A DNA stretch of 64,000 nucleotides, taken from the NCBI GenBank assembly GCA_013400975.1, contig WBMZ01008630.1, positions 154,053 to 218,052 on the forward strand, given 5' to 3'. Below are positions 52,331 to 64,000 of the stretch, piece after piece. The position numbers and the translations under genes were made by a program. The stretch comes from Atrichornis clamosus. Lineage: Eukaryota > Chordata > Aves > Passeriformes > Menuridae. Position 1 is the first letter of the stretch. Each line of letters opens with the position of its first letter. The notes under the pieces were generated by a model. That model had not been told where the DNA came from. It ran no database searches and saw only the letters and a list, made by a program, of their open reading frames with translations.

Positions 52331-55300
52331 ATTCTTGACAATGTTTGCAAGATGTTAATTTGTTAGTGGGGTTTTCCCAGTAATTGAATTCTTTATCCTT
52401 CTCTACATCTCTCCCATTAAACTTATATATTAATGTATATTCCCTTTGTAGAGGCTTCCTGTCTCTGTTTTCTTTCATAAGTACTCAGAGGACTGCTTAT
52501 GCCCTGAGGCTGTATCAGGCATTTTGCTAAGTCAGTTTTCATGGTGGGTCAAACAGATAGAAAGTTAGTCTGAGTTGTTTTCACATATATTTAAAATGTG
52601 CCTAGCTTATTCTTTCCTTATTTTAACTTCAAGTCATATGTTTTAGCACTCAGTGAAGTGTATTAGCTTCCTGTTCTCAAGTGATCTATTTACAGGTTTC
52701 TGAAACCCTGTAACTTTGCCTCTCTCCTATTATTCTTGCTTTATTATTCTTGCTCTCCTTATTGCTACTAATGTAATTATTACTTATATATTTCTTTCTT
52801 GTTCCTCTTTGTCTTCCTTGCTAATTGCAGCTGTTTGTGCCTTGGCCTGAGATTCATGTCTTCTGAAAAATACTTGTCCCCAACAGTCTAACCTAATTTC
52901 CACTTTCTCTGTGCTCTCTTCCTGTGTTTGGGGCTAATAACAAGCTCATGACTTAGCCAGGCCGATCTCTTTCTACGCTTTCCATCCTTCCTCTGCATTG
53001 GGCCAGTTTGTACTTGTACCTCAATACCATTTCTTTGAGGAATTGCCAGGTCTCTTTAAATCCTTTCCCCCAAGAACTTGCCTGCCATAAATTCTTAACT
53101 AATGTCTCTCTGAGTTTACTGGAATCTACCTTCCTGAATTTTATTGTTTTTATTTTGCCTTCTTCTCTTTGGTTTCACCGCTCTCTACTGTTATTCTCAT
53201 AACAGATTTCTCTGTGCTGAGTAGTCCTGATACTCCAGGAAAGCAGTGAAAAGCTTGTGAAGGTTTAGAACTGCACAAAAATCACAACCAGAATCCAAGA
53301 TTTATCCAAGAACCCTCCTTGTGCTCTTACAGCACTGCATGGTCCCTGCAGTTTTATCTGCTGAGACCGTGTAATGGGAAAGTATTTAATATATCTTTGT
53401 AGTGTCTTTTATTTCTGTTTACAAGGTTACAGCCAGTACCGTGTGACAAGCCAGCTCTCTGTGGATGACTGCAAACAATAGTTTGAAAACTATTGACTTA
53501 GTGTACAGGAGTTGCTCTATTGGAGCAGCTCCTTGGTCCATGCAAAACAAGGTAGAAAAAAGCTCTTAATAATTGAGAATGCAAAGCATGCATGTGAAGA
53601 TTACTCAGGATAAAGTTCAAGAAAGAATTACAGGGAGACCATAATTGCAGAAAGTGTTCTACAGATTGACTCAGTCCTTAAAATTCAAGCACTTCATTTT
53701 CCATTCTAATCCAAGTTTTATAACCAAAAGAAAATTGACATTCCCACTGAGCACTTAGTATTATTAGAATAGGCAGGGGTTTTTTTCTCAGCTTTCAAAC
53801 TTTTCTTTGAATTAGCTTTGTTTCATTTTCTCCTCAAGCATGTGAATTCTATGAAAGTCCTTTCCTCCTCAAAGTGGTCTCCCGCATCAAACCATCTGTT
53901 TTTGAAAAGGTAATTCATTTTGTCTGAGCTGAAGTTATAATTTCGGAAAAACTTACGATTTTGCCCATCCTGATTAACAAATTCTCTCTCTTTTAATTCC
54001 ATGTTCATCTTTCTTACCTCTGAAAAATAACATCATATGTATTAAGTTAGAGAATTAACCTATGTCTTCAATATGCAGTGCTTTTAAATACTAGATATTG
54101 TGTACAAGATGATGCACATGGAACAGTGACCTCTGAAAAAAAAAATCTTTGAATATATGTGACATATGTCACCAGGGTTGCATAAGCCTTAGCCTTTTTC
54201 TTAGGCTGTGTTTTCTAATTTCTCTGGTCCCTTTGCAACGACAACCTCTTCTCAAAAACTCTTTTATTATTTTGTATGCAGAAAGAAAGGCTTATCAAAT
54301 TTCTTTTCAGTGTACTGCAAATTTCCACCGCATTAGAATCTAGGGTTTTACATGCATGTAGGTGCTGATTTCTTTAAGCCATGAACTTAATGCTGTAGCA
54401 GCAACTGTTCAACTTGGTCTTTAACATTTCGGGGAGGGGGAGAAATAACAAGAAGTATTGAAGTGATTAATTGGGAGAATTATGTTAATATATGCAGAGT
54501 GCTTGAAGATGAAAAAGTAATTTAAGAGTACTGATCAAATGTAATACTACTAGATGCTAAAAGTCAGTAAAACATTTATAAAACACCATGTAAATATACA
54601 AAGTGGGTGTTTGACAAACTGGAATTTGGAATTGTTTAACATAGGGTAGTCTTGTAAATTTCATGGATGTAAATTGCATGGATGTGTATGTCTATCAAGT
54701 CTCTCATAACTACTGGTGAAAGAATCCTGTAAAAGCTTTACAGACAAAAAAGAGAAGAGGGTATGTAGTGTTTCAATCTAATTTTTCTACCAAAAGTACT
54801 TTATGATGAAAAAGCCCTTACTTTGTAAAATACTTCATTTTATTTAAGGTGAAAGTTGTGATTTTGAACTTGGTCAGCAGTCTGTGTGTACACTTGCCAA
54901 AACCAAGATCCGTGATTCAGATCTTTCCTTAGCAAGGACCCCAATTTTTCTCCACATACGAGGCAGCAAGCCCTCAGCTCTGTGTGGGCTCAGTAACTCC
55001 ACACCCAGTGTAGGCATGACTGTGCTCTTCGTGTGCCACAGTTCTGCAGCAACCGTCCTGCAGTGCCTTAACCAACCTCAAGGCCAGAGGTTTTGGCTCT
55101 GCTGGCTGAGATATGCTGAGCAGGAGCTGCTCTTTGAAGCGTGGAATAAAAAGTACATTTCTGACAGCTCAGGTTTTTGAAGAGGAACCAATGCTGTAAT
55201 CCCATTATTTTGATAGATCCGGCAGCTGTGAGGGCAGTGATCCTGCAGGCCACACTTCCTGGGAAACTCTGGGAAAGAAATACTTACAGGCTGGTTTTTG

Positions 55301-58300
55301 AAGGATTTTCAGGTACCAGGTGGAAGGGTGGCATGAAAGGCAGAGTTAATCCCTGACAAATATACTGGACTGACTCCTTGGAACAAGAAGTGTTTCTGTG
55401 AGTGCTGGACTTAGTGAAGCCTGGTTTCCTGTATGCACTGGTTGAGTAAAACTGTTTAACTAAACCATGTTGAGGTGATGCTTTCAGCTTAGCCCTTTTC
55501 AGAGATCTGAAAAATTAGAGAAAAATACTAGGAGAGTCTGTTCTGTGGGAAAAAAAGTTCAAGTGAAATTCATAATATATGAGGTTCTAGAGAACCAAAA
55601 TAGTAGAGAACCCTTCAGCCACAAAGACTTGTATAAAGAGAGAGAGATCTCTTCAGTGCCTTGTCTTCTCAAGAAATCAAGCAAAAAATTTTGGAGCAGC
55701 TGTTGACTGAGTCCTTCTGTAGGCAACCTCATTTTATTCTTCTGAGGAGGGCAAAACACCATGCAGTTTCAACTGTGCAAGATACCATGTTTCTGAGCTC
55801 CATAAGAAGAGGTGAAAAAGGAGGGAAACAACCTTCAAACAAGGAAGGAACAAGATCTAGATAGATGTAATTCAGATTTTAAGTCATTTAAATCTACTGA
55901 AAGAGATGGAGTTAGTTCCAGGACACAAGCTAAAGTGAGAACAACGCTGGTAGATGTACTTTTCCTTCCTCAGCAGCACATTTCTTTTGTCCTTTGGCCT
56001 TCTACCAAGCCAGGTTTGAAAAGAACTCCCTTAATTTCTCATATATATACAACAAATTAGGATCAATGCCTACTCAGCTGGTAAGAAAGGAGGGGGGATA
56101 AGAAGCAGAACAACGCTGTCTGTGGTTGTTGTCTTCTGCTTCCCTGCCACAGATTCAGAAAGCACATTTGAGTTGTTTGAGGATATTTTCCTTTTCTTGG
56201 TTTTTCCTGCAAAGGACCAAATGTGGATCAGCTGTTCCTGGTCCTCATGGAGAAAACCCATCAGGGCCCTGGATTTTGACTAACTTTTTAACTCAGTAGT
56301 GTGAATACATAGTGGTACGAAGTTGATGAACTCTGTCAAGAAAGCAGATAGTGTAATGAACATCCAAACTTGGATATAATTTTTCTGATTTTTAATTCTA
56401 TTTTCTTTTTAAGTGTTAGGTAAATTCATGGAACAATTGTCATACCATAGAGCAAAAGATACAGACAGACACTACACTACAAAGATTCTCCAGTCAGGTA
56501 TCTGTCTGGTTCATCAGAGAGTTACCAACCAGCCTATAAACTCAACTAAATGCCTTCATCCAGCAGAGAACTCGAGCAAGATGCAGGTCTGCAATGTTTA
56601 CGGACCATGTTTATGGACTACGTCTACATGTTTATGGACCATGAACCAGGCCAACTGGCCAGGAAAACCTGTGGTGACTGTAGCACTGCTGTGCCTCACA
56701 GCATTTCAGATACCAGAATAGTTTGTGTTTCTGGGGAGATGCTGAGCTCTGGGCTAGCAGCGAATCTGTGGAGGCACAGACATAACAGAGGAGCAACTTC
56801 TGGTCTCTTGTGCCTTCAGTGAGATGAGACCATTTGTTTTAGGTCCTCTAAGCAGAGTTTCAGATCGAGATAATTTTTCAAGTACTTACAAACATCTGAT
56901 AACAGAAGCAGAGGGTACAATATTCACCTCTTAAAATTAGGCTTTGAAATAGAACTTATGAAATGCTAGACATTATATACGAAAGCCTATAAAACAAATT
57001 TTGTGTTTCTGTTGGGTGAAAAATATTGCATAAATGAAAATGTTGCTTTTTAAAATAAATTGGGTTTTTTAATGGATATTTTTTACACCCAGACACTTAT
57101 TTCAAAGAAACCCTTTTGAGCTTATTTTTGTGAACATATTTTTATCTTCATTTTTTCGCTTTAAAAAACATTTTCTCAATCTAAAGTAGTAAAAATCAGT
57201 TATCAAAACTGCAGCAAAATTGTAAAAATTAATTATCAAAACTGCAGCTTCTCATCAGGTATTTATTAGTACAAAATGAAATAACCCATACTTAAAACAC
57301 CTTACATGTTCTTGTCACGTAAAAAAAAAAATCCTATTGTTTTGGACATAGTCTAATAGTTGACACCAGCAAAAACCTATCTCACTGTCAGTCTACACGT
57401 AAAATGAGATGAGAGAGCATGATTTAGAAAACTTGAAAAAGCCGTTTCTGTGGAAGAAAGATACCGGTTCCTTATCTTGACGGTTCAGTCAGTCTTTTCA
57501 AAACGCAGCATTGAAATCATGGACGTTTGCTTATTTTCTGTTCTATCATGTGAGAAACTTGCCTGAAATTGGAGAACCGCGTCGTCATTTTTATTTAGTG
57601 GCACAAAAGCACCACCTTCTGGAGAAAACCAGTATTTCGTGGTTATAGGGATACAGCAGATCCCATTTGTTTATTACATAAAGGATGTATCTGAATTTAT
57701 TGCTCTGTGATATTGTCAGTTTTTACACTGTAGCAAGACAAAAAGCTTGAAGTAATGTATTTATATTGTTAATAATGATGTTTGTAATGACTATTGTTCG
57801 TCAATTACTCACATTACTCATAGAACGGCAACAGCATAACTTTAATGCCAATAAGCCTAATTCATGGACCAGGAGTTCACAGAGGATTTTTTTTGGCCAA
57901 AAATCTAACAGTAGAAAACAAGTGACATTAGACACCATCAGCTAAGCACAAGGGGACATTAAGACACCGTTGGTCTGTATGATAAGCATAAACTGAATTA
58001 TCATTCTTTTGTTGGTAGTGTACTGAAGAATGATTTAGAGTGTTGCTTATAAGCATCCAGGATATTTCAGAAGAAGGTAGTTGATGAAATACTGAAGTCA
58101 GTATCTCAGTAAAAATGCAAAACTGTGGATAGGGCTGTGGGCCTAAAAGTCTTTGAGATGGGAAAAGAGGACAGTGGCTTGTATTTTCAGGAGAAGAAAA
58201 TAGTGTCAGTGAAAAACTGCCTGGAAGATTGTATCAGGACCAAAATAACAAGTTGAAAAAAACAAGTTGAAGAAGAACAACTTGTTCTATGAGCAGAAGA

Positions 58301-59397
58301 ACAAATCTTGTGTCAAAGGCAGAAGAGCCCTAAGAAAAATGTGAAAATAAAGCTCAAGGAATTTTACTATGCACATGAATAGAATCTCTGCTTCTCACAA
58401 AAAAAGATATCAGTGGCAATCAAGCACAGCCTCAGTGTGAAACTGTGAAACCTTCTTGAACTAAGTGTGACTTCAGTGCAATGCCCAGGTTACACAGTAA
58501 TTCAGGAGCATTGAACCTGTCACCAGCCAGGGGTTAGAGGGGGAGGAATGAATGGGCTTTTAAATCCCTTCTGTTGTTCCATCCCCGGGAAGGGGCAAAA
58601 TGACTGTTCATTATATTGCTCCCTCTGTAGCTCTGTGTGCACGTGGCATTTTCTTATGGGAGAAAGCTGCACTGATCCTGAGTTTCCTAGATGATAAGGC
58701 AAGTGTTTTAATGTTCTTTCTGTACTGCCAAATACCCAATGGAGCAAAAAGGAAACAGGCCATATTAGACGTGAAGACTATTCCTGCAATAAAGGCAGGC
58801 CCGTGTGTTTCTGGGATACACTTCCTGAGAAATATCTGGCACAATCACAGCAAGATAAAATAATAAACAATTATAATTGCTAATGTCATAAAAATGCTGT
58901 GCTTTGCATGGCATGTCTTTGAACTATGCAAGGAGAGTAGCACTGGAAAGACAAAACAGATTCAGGAACTTCAGCAAAGAACTGCACAACAGGGAGTAGT
59001 TTTTAAAGGCATCAGTCTTGAAAGAATTGGGCAACTTGTCAGACTGCTTCAAGATTATACTGTTAGACAGCATTTTTATTACAAAGCTTTTAGTTTGTTT
59101 TTTCAGACTTGCTCACAAAAAGCAGATGTTTTAAATTATTTGGTGTTGTTTATTCACTTAATATTTTGCAGGTGGCAATAATTCTTCAGCCTTTGAAAAC
59201 AAGCATATCAGAGAAAGTAGCAAACCCTCCTTTTCCAAGTGTCCCACTAGGGAAACATGAGAAAAAGCCTCTAGATCAGTTCAGAGTGTAATTGAATCTG
59301 TCATTGGAATTCTCTGTAGATTGTCATGTTATGGTCTATTAACATAAAAGGTAGTAAGGTCCCAGTTTAGAGGAATTTATGAAGTGAATTAAATGGC
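52331..59397. other. Intergenic DNA, no gene recognised
   Basis: AT-rich, with a somewhat GC-richer patch at about 54890-55260 (98-codon frame, no domain), a duplicated 26-mer at 57189-57247, and a 9-bp inverted repeat (AACAAGTTG / CAACTTGTT) at 58261-58286. The frames at 56413-56822 and 58520-58863 look like chance. No transposon is recognised in this stretch. Confidence 0.5.
57189..57247. repeat. Direct duplication of a 26-bp unit
   Basis: GTAAAAATCAGTTATCAAAA followed by CTGCAG at 57189-57214 recurs at 57222-57247 with two substitutions; the period is 33 bp. Confidence 0.9.
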
Positions 59398-60105
59398 AGA
59401 ATCATTGAAAAGTGAGTGGAGGTTGGAAGGAACCTCTAGAGACTGCCTGGTCCAACACCCTGCTCAGGTGGAGGCAGCCCAGGACCAGGTCTTTTCATGT
59501 TTTGAATATTGCCATGGATGGAGACTCTATAACATCCATGGGCAACCTGATTTTGTGTTCACTCACTTTTATATTAAAATTTTTTTTCTTCTATTTAAAT
59601 TGTATTTCCTGTATTTTGGTTTCTTTCCATTGCCTCTTGTCATGTCACGGGGCATCGCTGAGCAGAGCCTGACTCCACCTTCTTTAGCCTGCCATTCCCA
59701 TGCCCCTGGTATTTATACACATGCATAACACCCCCCTGAGCTTTATCCTCTCCAGTCCCAGCTCTCTCAACTTCTCCTTGTATTCAGACAGTCCAATCAC
59801 TTAACTGTCTCCATGGCCTCTCAGTGGACTCACTCCAGTATCGATGCCACTACTGACCCCTAAGGTCAAGTGACTGGCTTACAGCTGGATTTGTGCCACT
59901 TGACACATGGTTTTGAGCCTGTAAGGCCAGTCAACTTTCCACCCATCTCCCTGTCAACTTACCTGGTCTGCACTTCATCAGTTTGTCTATAAGGATGTCT
60001 CAAGAGACTGTGTCAAAAGCCTTACTGAAATGGAAATAAGCACCACACACTGCTGTCCCCAAACCCACCAAGCACTCCAGTCGTGTAGAGAACAGTGAAA
60101 CATGC
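59398..60105 (-). mobile_element. CR1 LINE, about 700 bp including an inactive reverse-transcriptase part
   Basis: The left end on the plus strand shows AGAATCATTGAAAAG, then GGAGGTTGGAAGGAACC and CTGGTCCAACACCCTGCTCA, the inverted CR1 3' end. Further right is 3' UTR-type sequence. On the minus strand at about 60033-59940 a frame reads FSKAFDTVS, a stop codon, then DILIDKLMKCRPGKLTGRW. This is the CR1 ORF2 reverse-transcriptase block around the first catalytic aspartate (LDFSKAFD in active elements). Here the catalytic Asp position is His and the frame is broken, so the copy is inactive. Internal sequence between this block and the 3' UTR appears deleted. It is 5'-truncated near 60105. Confidence 0.9.
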
Positions 60106-63100
60106 AAAGTGAGTAATATATGGGAGATGGTCATAGTCACAGCACATATTAATTTAACCAAAAGACTATACTACCTGGCTGCCATTTCTTTCTAGAACTG
60201 TTTAAAACATATTTAATTTGAGGATGTGTGATCATATCAGAAATTGAGAAAATTAGTGGTACGTAAACAAACCTTGACTAATCACCACAGTGAGGACAGG
60301 GTCAGATTCTAAGGGGTTTAAGTACCTTTTGAAATTGTTTCAGGTAAATCAGATGCTTGTACCCTTTTAAAAAATGGTGCTTCTGGGGCATAACCTTTAA
60401 AGGCATTTTTGTAATAACTTATTTTAAGTCTTTAAAAGATTCAGAAAGTCTAATCCAAAATATTTATGTTCAGGCATATCCACAGGGATACCTTTCTCTT
60501 CACCATGAGTAGTGTAGTGTTTCTAGTATGCCCTAGCTCCAGATATCCTGTTCCCTCTGGCCTGCTGATAAACAGGCCAGCACGAACTAGGATCTCACAC
60601 TGCACGTCTATTAAGACCTGCATTTTAAAAACTAATTTAAAAGTTCATTTCTGAGAGGGACTTTTTCTGATAGTTAACTGTATCTTTTCTTACAAGTATT
60701 TGCTATGATCTAAGTCATATTTATTATAGTAGGAGTTGTTTATAAAAAAAACTCCGTTCAGAAGAAGATATTGTAAAGGACTGAATGCCTAATGTCTAAG
60801 GTGAAAAGTGCAATGTGTCCAAAGCTTCCAAACACCAGCAACTCATAACAAATTCTGTTCTTGTCTCAATTCCTGAAATATTGAAATGTTATTTTTAGCC
60901 AAATGTGACTGATATCAATAATGTTACTTTTCAGAATTATTTCATGTCTCTTTTCAAACCAGAAATGTGTGAAATCAAACGTTGTCTTCTGGTCTTTCAT
61001 CAGTTCAGAAAAGTTTTCGTGATTTAGTTTTAGCATTCACCATTAAAATGTATTTCAACTTTTTGCTGCATTTCTGCCTTATTTTTCTTAACATAACTGA
61101 TACTTAAGTGAACAGAAGAAGGCTGAAATCTCATTTTGTAGAAGCAGAATGCTTCATGTGTTACTTTAGAAAAGTTTACTAAACTCTAGATGAGCTGCAG
61201 GTACAGTTTAGAAAAACTGGCAGCGTTGCTCTCTCAGCAGAAGCCTTGTTGCCTGTGCAGTTCGGTGTGTAAAAGTAGTGTAGTGTGGCACCTGATGATG
61301 CAGCACCTCCAAGGGGAACCCCTTGCATGAGTCATGGAGTAGCAGCACTTAGAAATTCCCCTCTACCTCCTGCTCTATTTCTTCATTGTGCAACTTAGTC
61401 CTTAGCACCTGGCTAACTAAGATTGCTACCAATTCTGTTAGAGAGATATGCTCTCCTATCTTACCTTATTAAAAAAGCCAAACAGATTTGCACCCTTTCA
61501 AAGTTAGATAGTTCTGGCCAATTTCCTTTGAAATTTGCTTGCAGTAGAGAGGACATTTGGTCTGTTTATGTCCTGACTGTGTGTCTTGGGTGTGATTGTT
61601 GCATCATTTCAATTTGTCCCAGCTAAATTACAGGCATCCTATGTCTTAAATGCTCTACTTCCCATAGAGATGTGAGTCACCTGGGATGACAAATCATGCC
61701 ATGGACACAAGGTAACATGTAAGGAACACCCCTCCACCACTTGTGACCTTTTTAATTTCAACCCCAGAAATACGAACTTTTCTTCATTGAGTGATGGCAA
61801 TGTCATGATTCTATATTGTGTTGGGATTTTGTATACTTTTCCTTTTAAACCCCACTTTGATTATAGTGAGTTTTCTAAACCGTGAGGTGACAAATAAGAT
61901 TTCCTTAATGCTGTTTCTGATTTAACAATACTAAAGATGGATGAGGCTTAGACTCTTCATCATAAATGAGTAGGTTATTTATTATTTTAGCATTGCTTTT
62001 AGTGACCATCAGCAGCTTTAACACATCCACTTAAATGAAACTGAAAGTCATTTGGACTGAAATTAGGAAAAGTTGTTTAAATGCACATGCATGAACCTTT
62101 TATTAGATACAGGATATAGGGTATCTAGCAAAAGGACCTGTCTTGTTTTGCTACTGTTTGCTTAAAATCTGTGCATGATGCTCTGAAAAGCCTTTCAATC
62201 AAGTCTAAGCTTGCCTTGATCCAAGGAGCCCATTCCTCTTTTAGCTCTCATCTGAGTATTTCTGCTTAGCTTGTTTTATAATTCTGGCATGTTGATCAAA
62301 ACTTCATACTTTGTTGCTACAGACATAAATCTGGTTTAAAACATTTCTCACCATTCCACTAGATTTTATTCCAAAAGAAATTTATAGCTCCTCTTAACAT
62401 ATTAGACACCTTTATGCAACACGGGGAATCACTACTGCAAATATAATTCCACAGAGGAATGATATCACCCCCTCAAACACATACTTGGAATGTTATCTAC
62501 TTGACATTTCTTGACATCCTGAATTATTGCTTTAGCTATCACAGTCCATGTTTCTTCTAGGACAAAACTGGATTTTTATCAAGAGGATATCATGTAGCTG
62601 TAGACGTTGCTTCTCTATATTTTTGCAGAATAATGGATTCTCTCTAGTTCTCAACAGTAGTTGATGGGTGGGCTTTTGTTCCACATCTCGCTTCAGCCCA
62701 GGTGGAAGGATAGTGTTGGAGGATGAAAGCTCTGTGGCAAAGTAGGTTTGAAACCTGTGAATCCTGTCTCAAATCAGTATTCTAAAGCTGCCAGTTGTTG
62801 TGAAGTGTAGTTATAGTTGCAGTTACTTTTCCCATTATAAAGGTGTCTGGAAGGTCTGATATTCTTGGCCTGATTTCTGGTAATTGACAGAATTAATCTG
62901 GCAAATTTGATAGTTTATTTCAGCTGTGTGTAACCCAATTTTGGTTTTGAAAATCTCTATTGAGAATATTTTTGCCTAATTAACTTTTTAAAGGTAGATG
63001 TAAATCAGTTACAATACATTTGGGTCAAATTCAAATTTTCCTAGGAAACAGAGTTTCTGAGCTCTGTGTGGCTTTGTACAGATGACATCTTCATTCTGTA

Positions 63101-63706
63101 AAGATGAAGCCTTCACAAAACAACAACAAAAAAAATTAAGGTAGGAACTGGCTTAAACAATAATCATACCTTACTTTTTTCATCATATCTTCACCTAAAA
63201 ACACTTGATCAGCATAAAAGGAAGGACTAATTCACACACTGCATACTAAAGTATACAGTAATAGCAACTTCATACTTGTAATAATAACAGCTGCCACATA
63301 CCACAGTACCTTAGAGCTGCAAATTATTGTACATGCTCTAAGTTTCAGCAGAGTTGTCCAAACTGAAGCAGAACACATCAAACAGTTTTTGCCCTTTCCA
63401 AAGGATAGCTGTGACACATAATCTTTGTAAGTCAAATTTCAATAGGCAGTAAGATGGACTGATGATCTTTCCTAAGGAAAGATGTAACTGCCTTTGGAAG
63501 AGATGGTGATTAACTCACAGCAGGCTTGTAGAATAACAGCAAATACCTTTAGTGCCTTCTTTAATTTTTGAACAATTTAAATTCAAAATATATCCATTAT
63601 TTTGCCTAATTGATTTTTAGATTACATTTATAGTGTTTATATTCAGAGAATCCTGTGAGAGTTTCAGAATTTAATTATTCACTGTATGGAATATAGTCCT
63701 GTCTAT
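60106..63706. other. Intergenic DNA, nothing recognised
   Basis: AT-rich unique sequence with short non-coding frames. I see no gene, transposon or notable repeat. Confidence 0.5.
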
Positions 63707-64000
63707 GGCACCCCTGGCACAGCTCTCAATCATTCCCATGCATCCTGTCACTGCATAACAGGGAGGAGAGAACAGCATCTCCCTGCCACTGCCTCATGAG
63801 GCTGCAGAGAGCAGTGAAGTCACCCCTCAACCTCCTTTTCTTCAACCTGAACAAACCCAAAGTCCTCCCCTGCTCCTCACAGGACAATGCTTTTAGGCCT
63901 TCTCACCAGCTTTGTTGCCCTCCTCAGGATGCATTCAAGGGCCTTCACGTCAACACTTCACACAGTGAAGGTCGAGCCCGCCCCAAGGCTGAGCCCAGCG
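63707..64000 (-). mobile_element. CR1 LINE fragment, cut by the right window edge
   Basis: The plus strand carries GCTGCAGAGAGCAGTGAAGT, CACCCCTCAACCTCCTTTTC, CAACCTGAACAAACCCAAAG, CTCCTCACAGGACAATGCTT and TTTGTTGCCCTCCTCAGGAT. This is the inverted CR1 segment normally reading CAATGAGGTCACCCCTCAGC, then CTGAACAAGCCCAGCTCCCTCA, then TTCGTTGCCCTCCTCTGGAC. The 5' side continues beyond the window. Confidence 0.9.

Noticed and set aside
58261..58286. 9-bp inverted repeat as a possible small RNA hairpin or terminator
   Set aside because: The stem is short and surrounded by low-complexity A/G-rich sequence; chance is the simplest explanation.
59393..59728. 111- and 86-codon plus-strand frames
   Set aside because: They read the CR1 element at 59398-60105 in antisense.

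Overview
This is vertebrate nuclear DNA, almost certainly from a bird. Fragments of the CR1 LINE family, several with the typical CR1 3' end, recur across the window, there are avian-type endogenous retrovirus LTRs, and the base composition is AT-rich with almost no long open reading frames. One protein-coding exon is recognisable with confidence: the first coding exon of SLC1A3 (EAAT1/GLAST, the glial sodium-dependent glutamate transporter), on the minus strand at 6376-6556. In birds SLC1A3 is, to my knowledge, on the Z chromosome (the equivalent of human 5p13), so a Z-linked origin is likely. The sequence itself does not prove it.

Layout. Positions 1-6375 are the 5' part of SLC1A3 intron 2, with a CR1 fragment at the left edge. 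Positions 6376-6650 are exon 2 (94 nt of 5' UTR plus 181 nt coding). Positions 6651-8311 are intron 1. A CpG-rich block at about 8270-8560 holds the probable non-coding exon 1, ending in a consensus donor at 8312/8311, and the TATA-less promoter. The downstream exons of SLC1A3 lie left of the window.

From about 8.8 kb to 64 kb I find no recognisable gene. This looks like the long 5' intergenic region of SLC1A3; in human the next upstream genes (RANBP3L, NADK2) are hundreds of kb away. It holds transposon remains: CR1 pieces on both strands (the largest, 59398-60105, with a dead reverse-transcriptase segment), a probable solo LTR with matching 6-bp flanks (29551-30126), a probable LTR with adjoining polypurine tract (24030-24391), a third LTR-like repeat with a CT run (47178-47935), and three degraded tRNA-derived SINE-like pieces. 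The rest is apparently unique AT-rich DNA that could contain regulatory elements, but none can be named from one sequence.

I found no bacterial-style operon, CRISPR array, rRNA or intact tRNA, and no convincing new protein-coding system. The most useful leads are a splice-bounded open exon-like module antisense in SLC1A3 intron 1 (8151-8232), an upstream ORF in the presumed exon 1, weak initiation context at the SLC1A3 start, and the compact transposon cluster at 24.0-25.3 kb.
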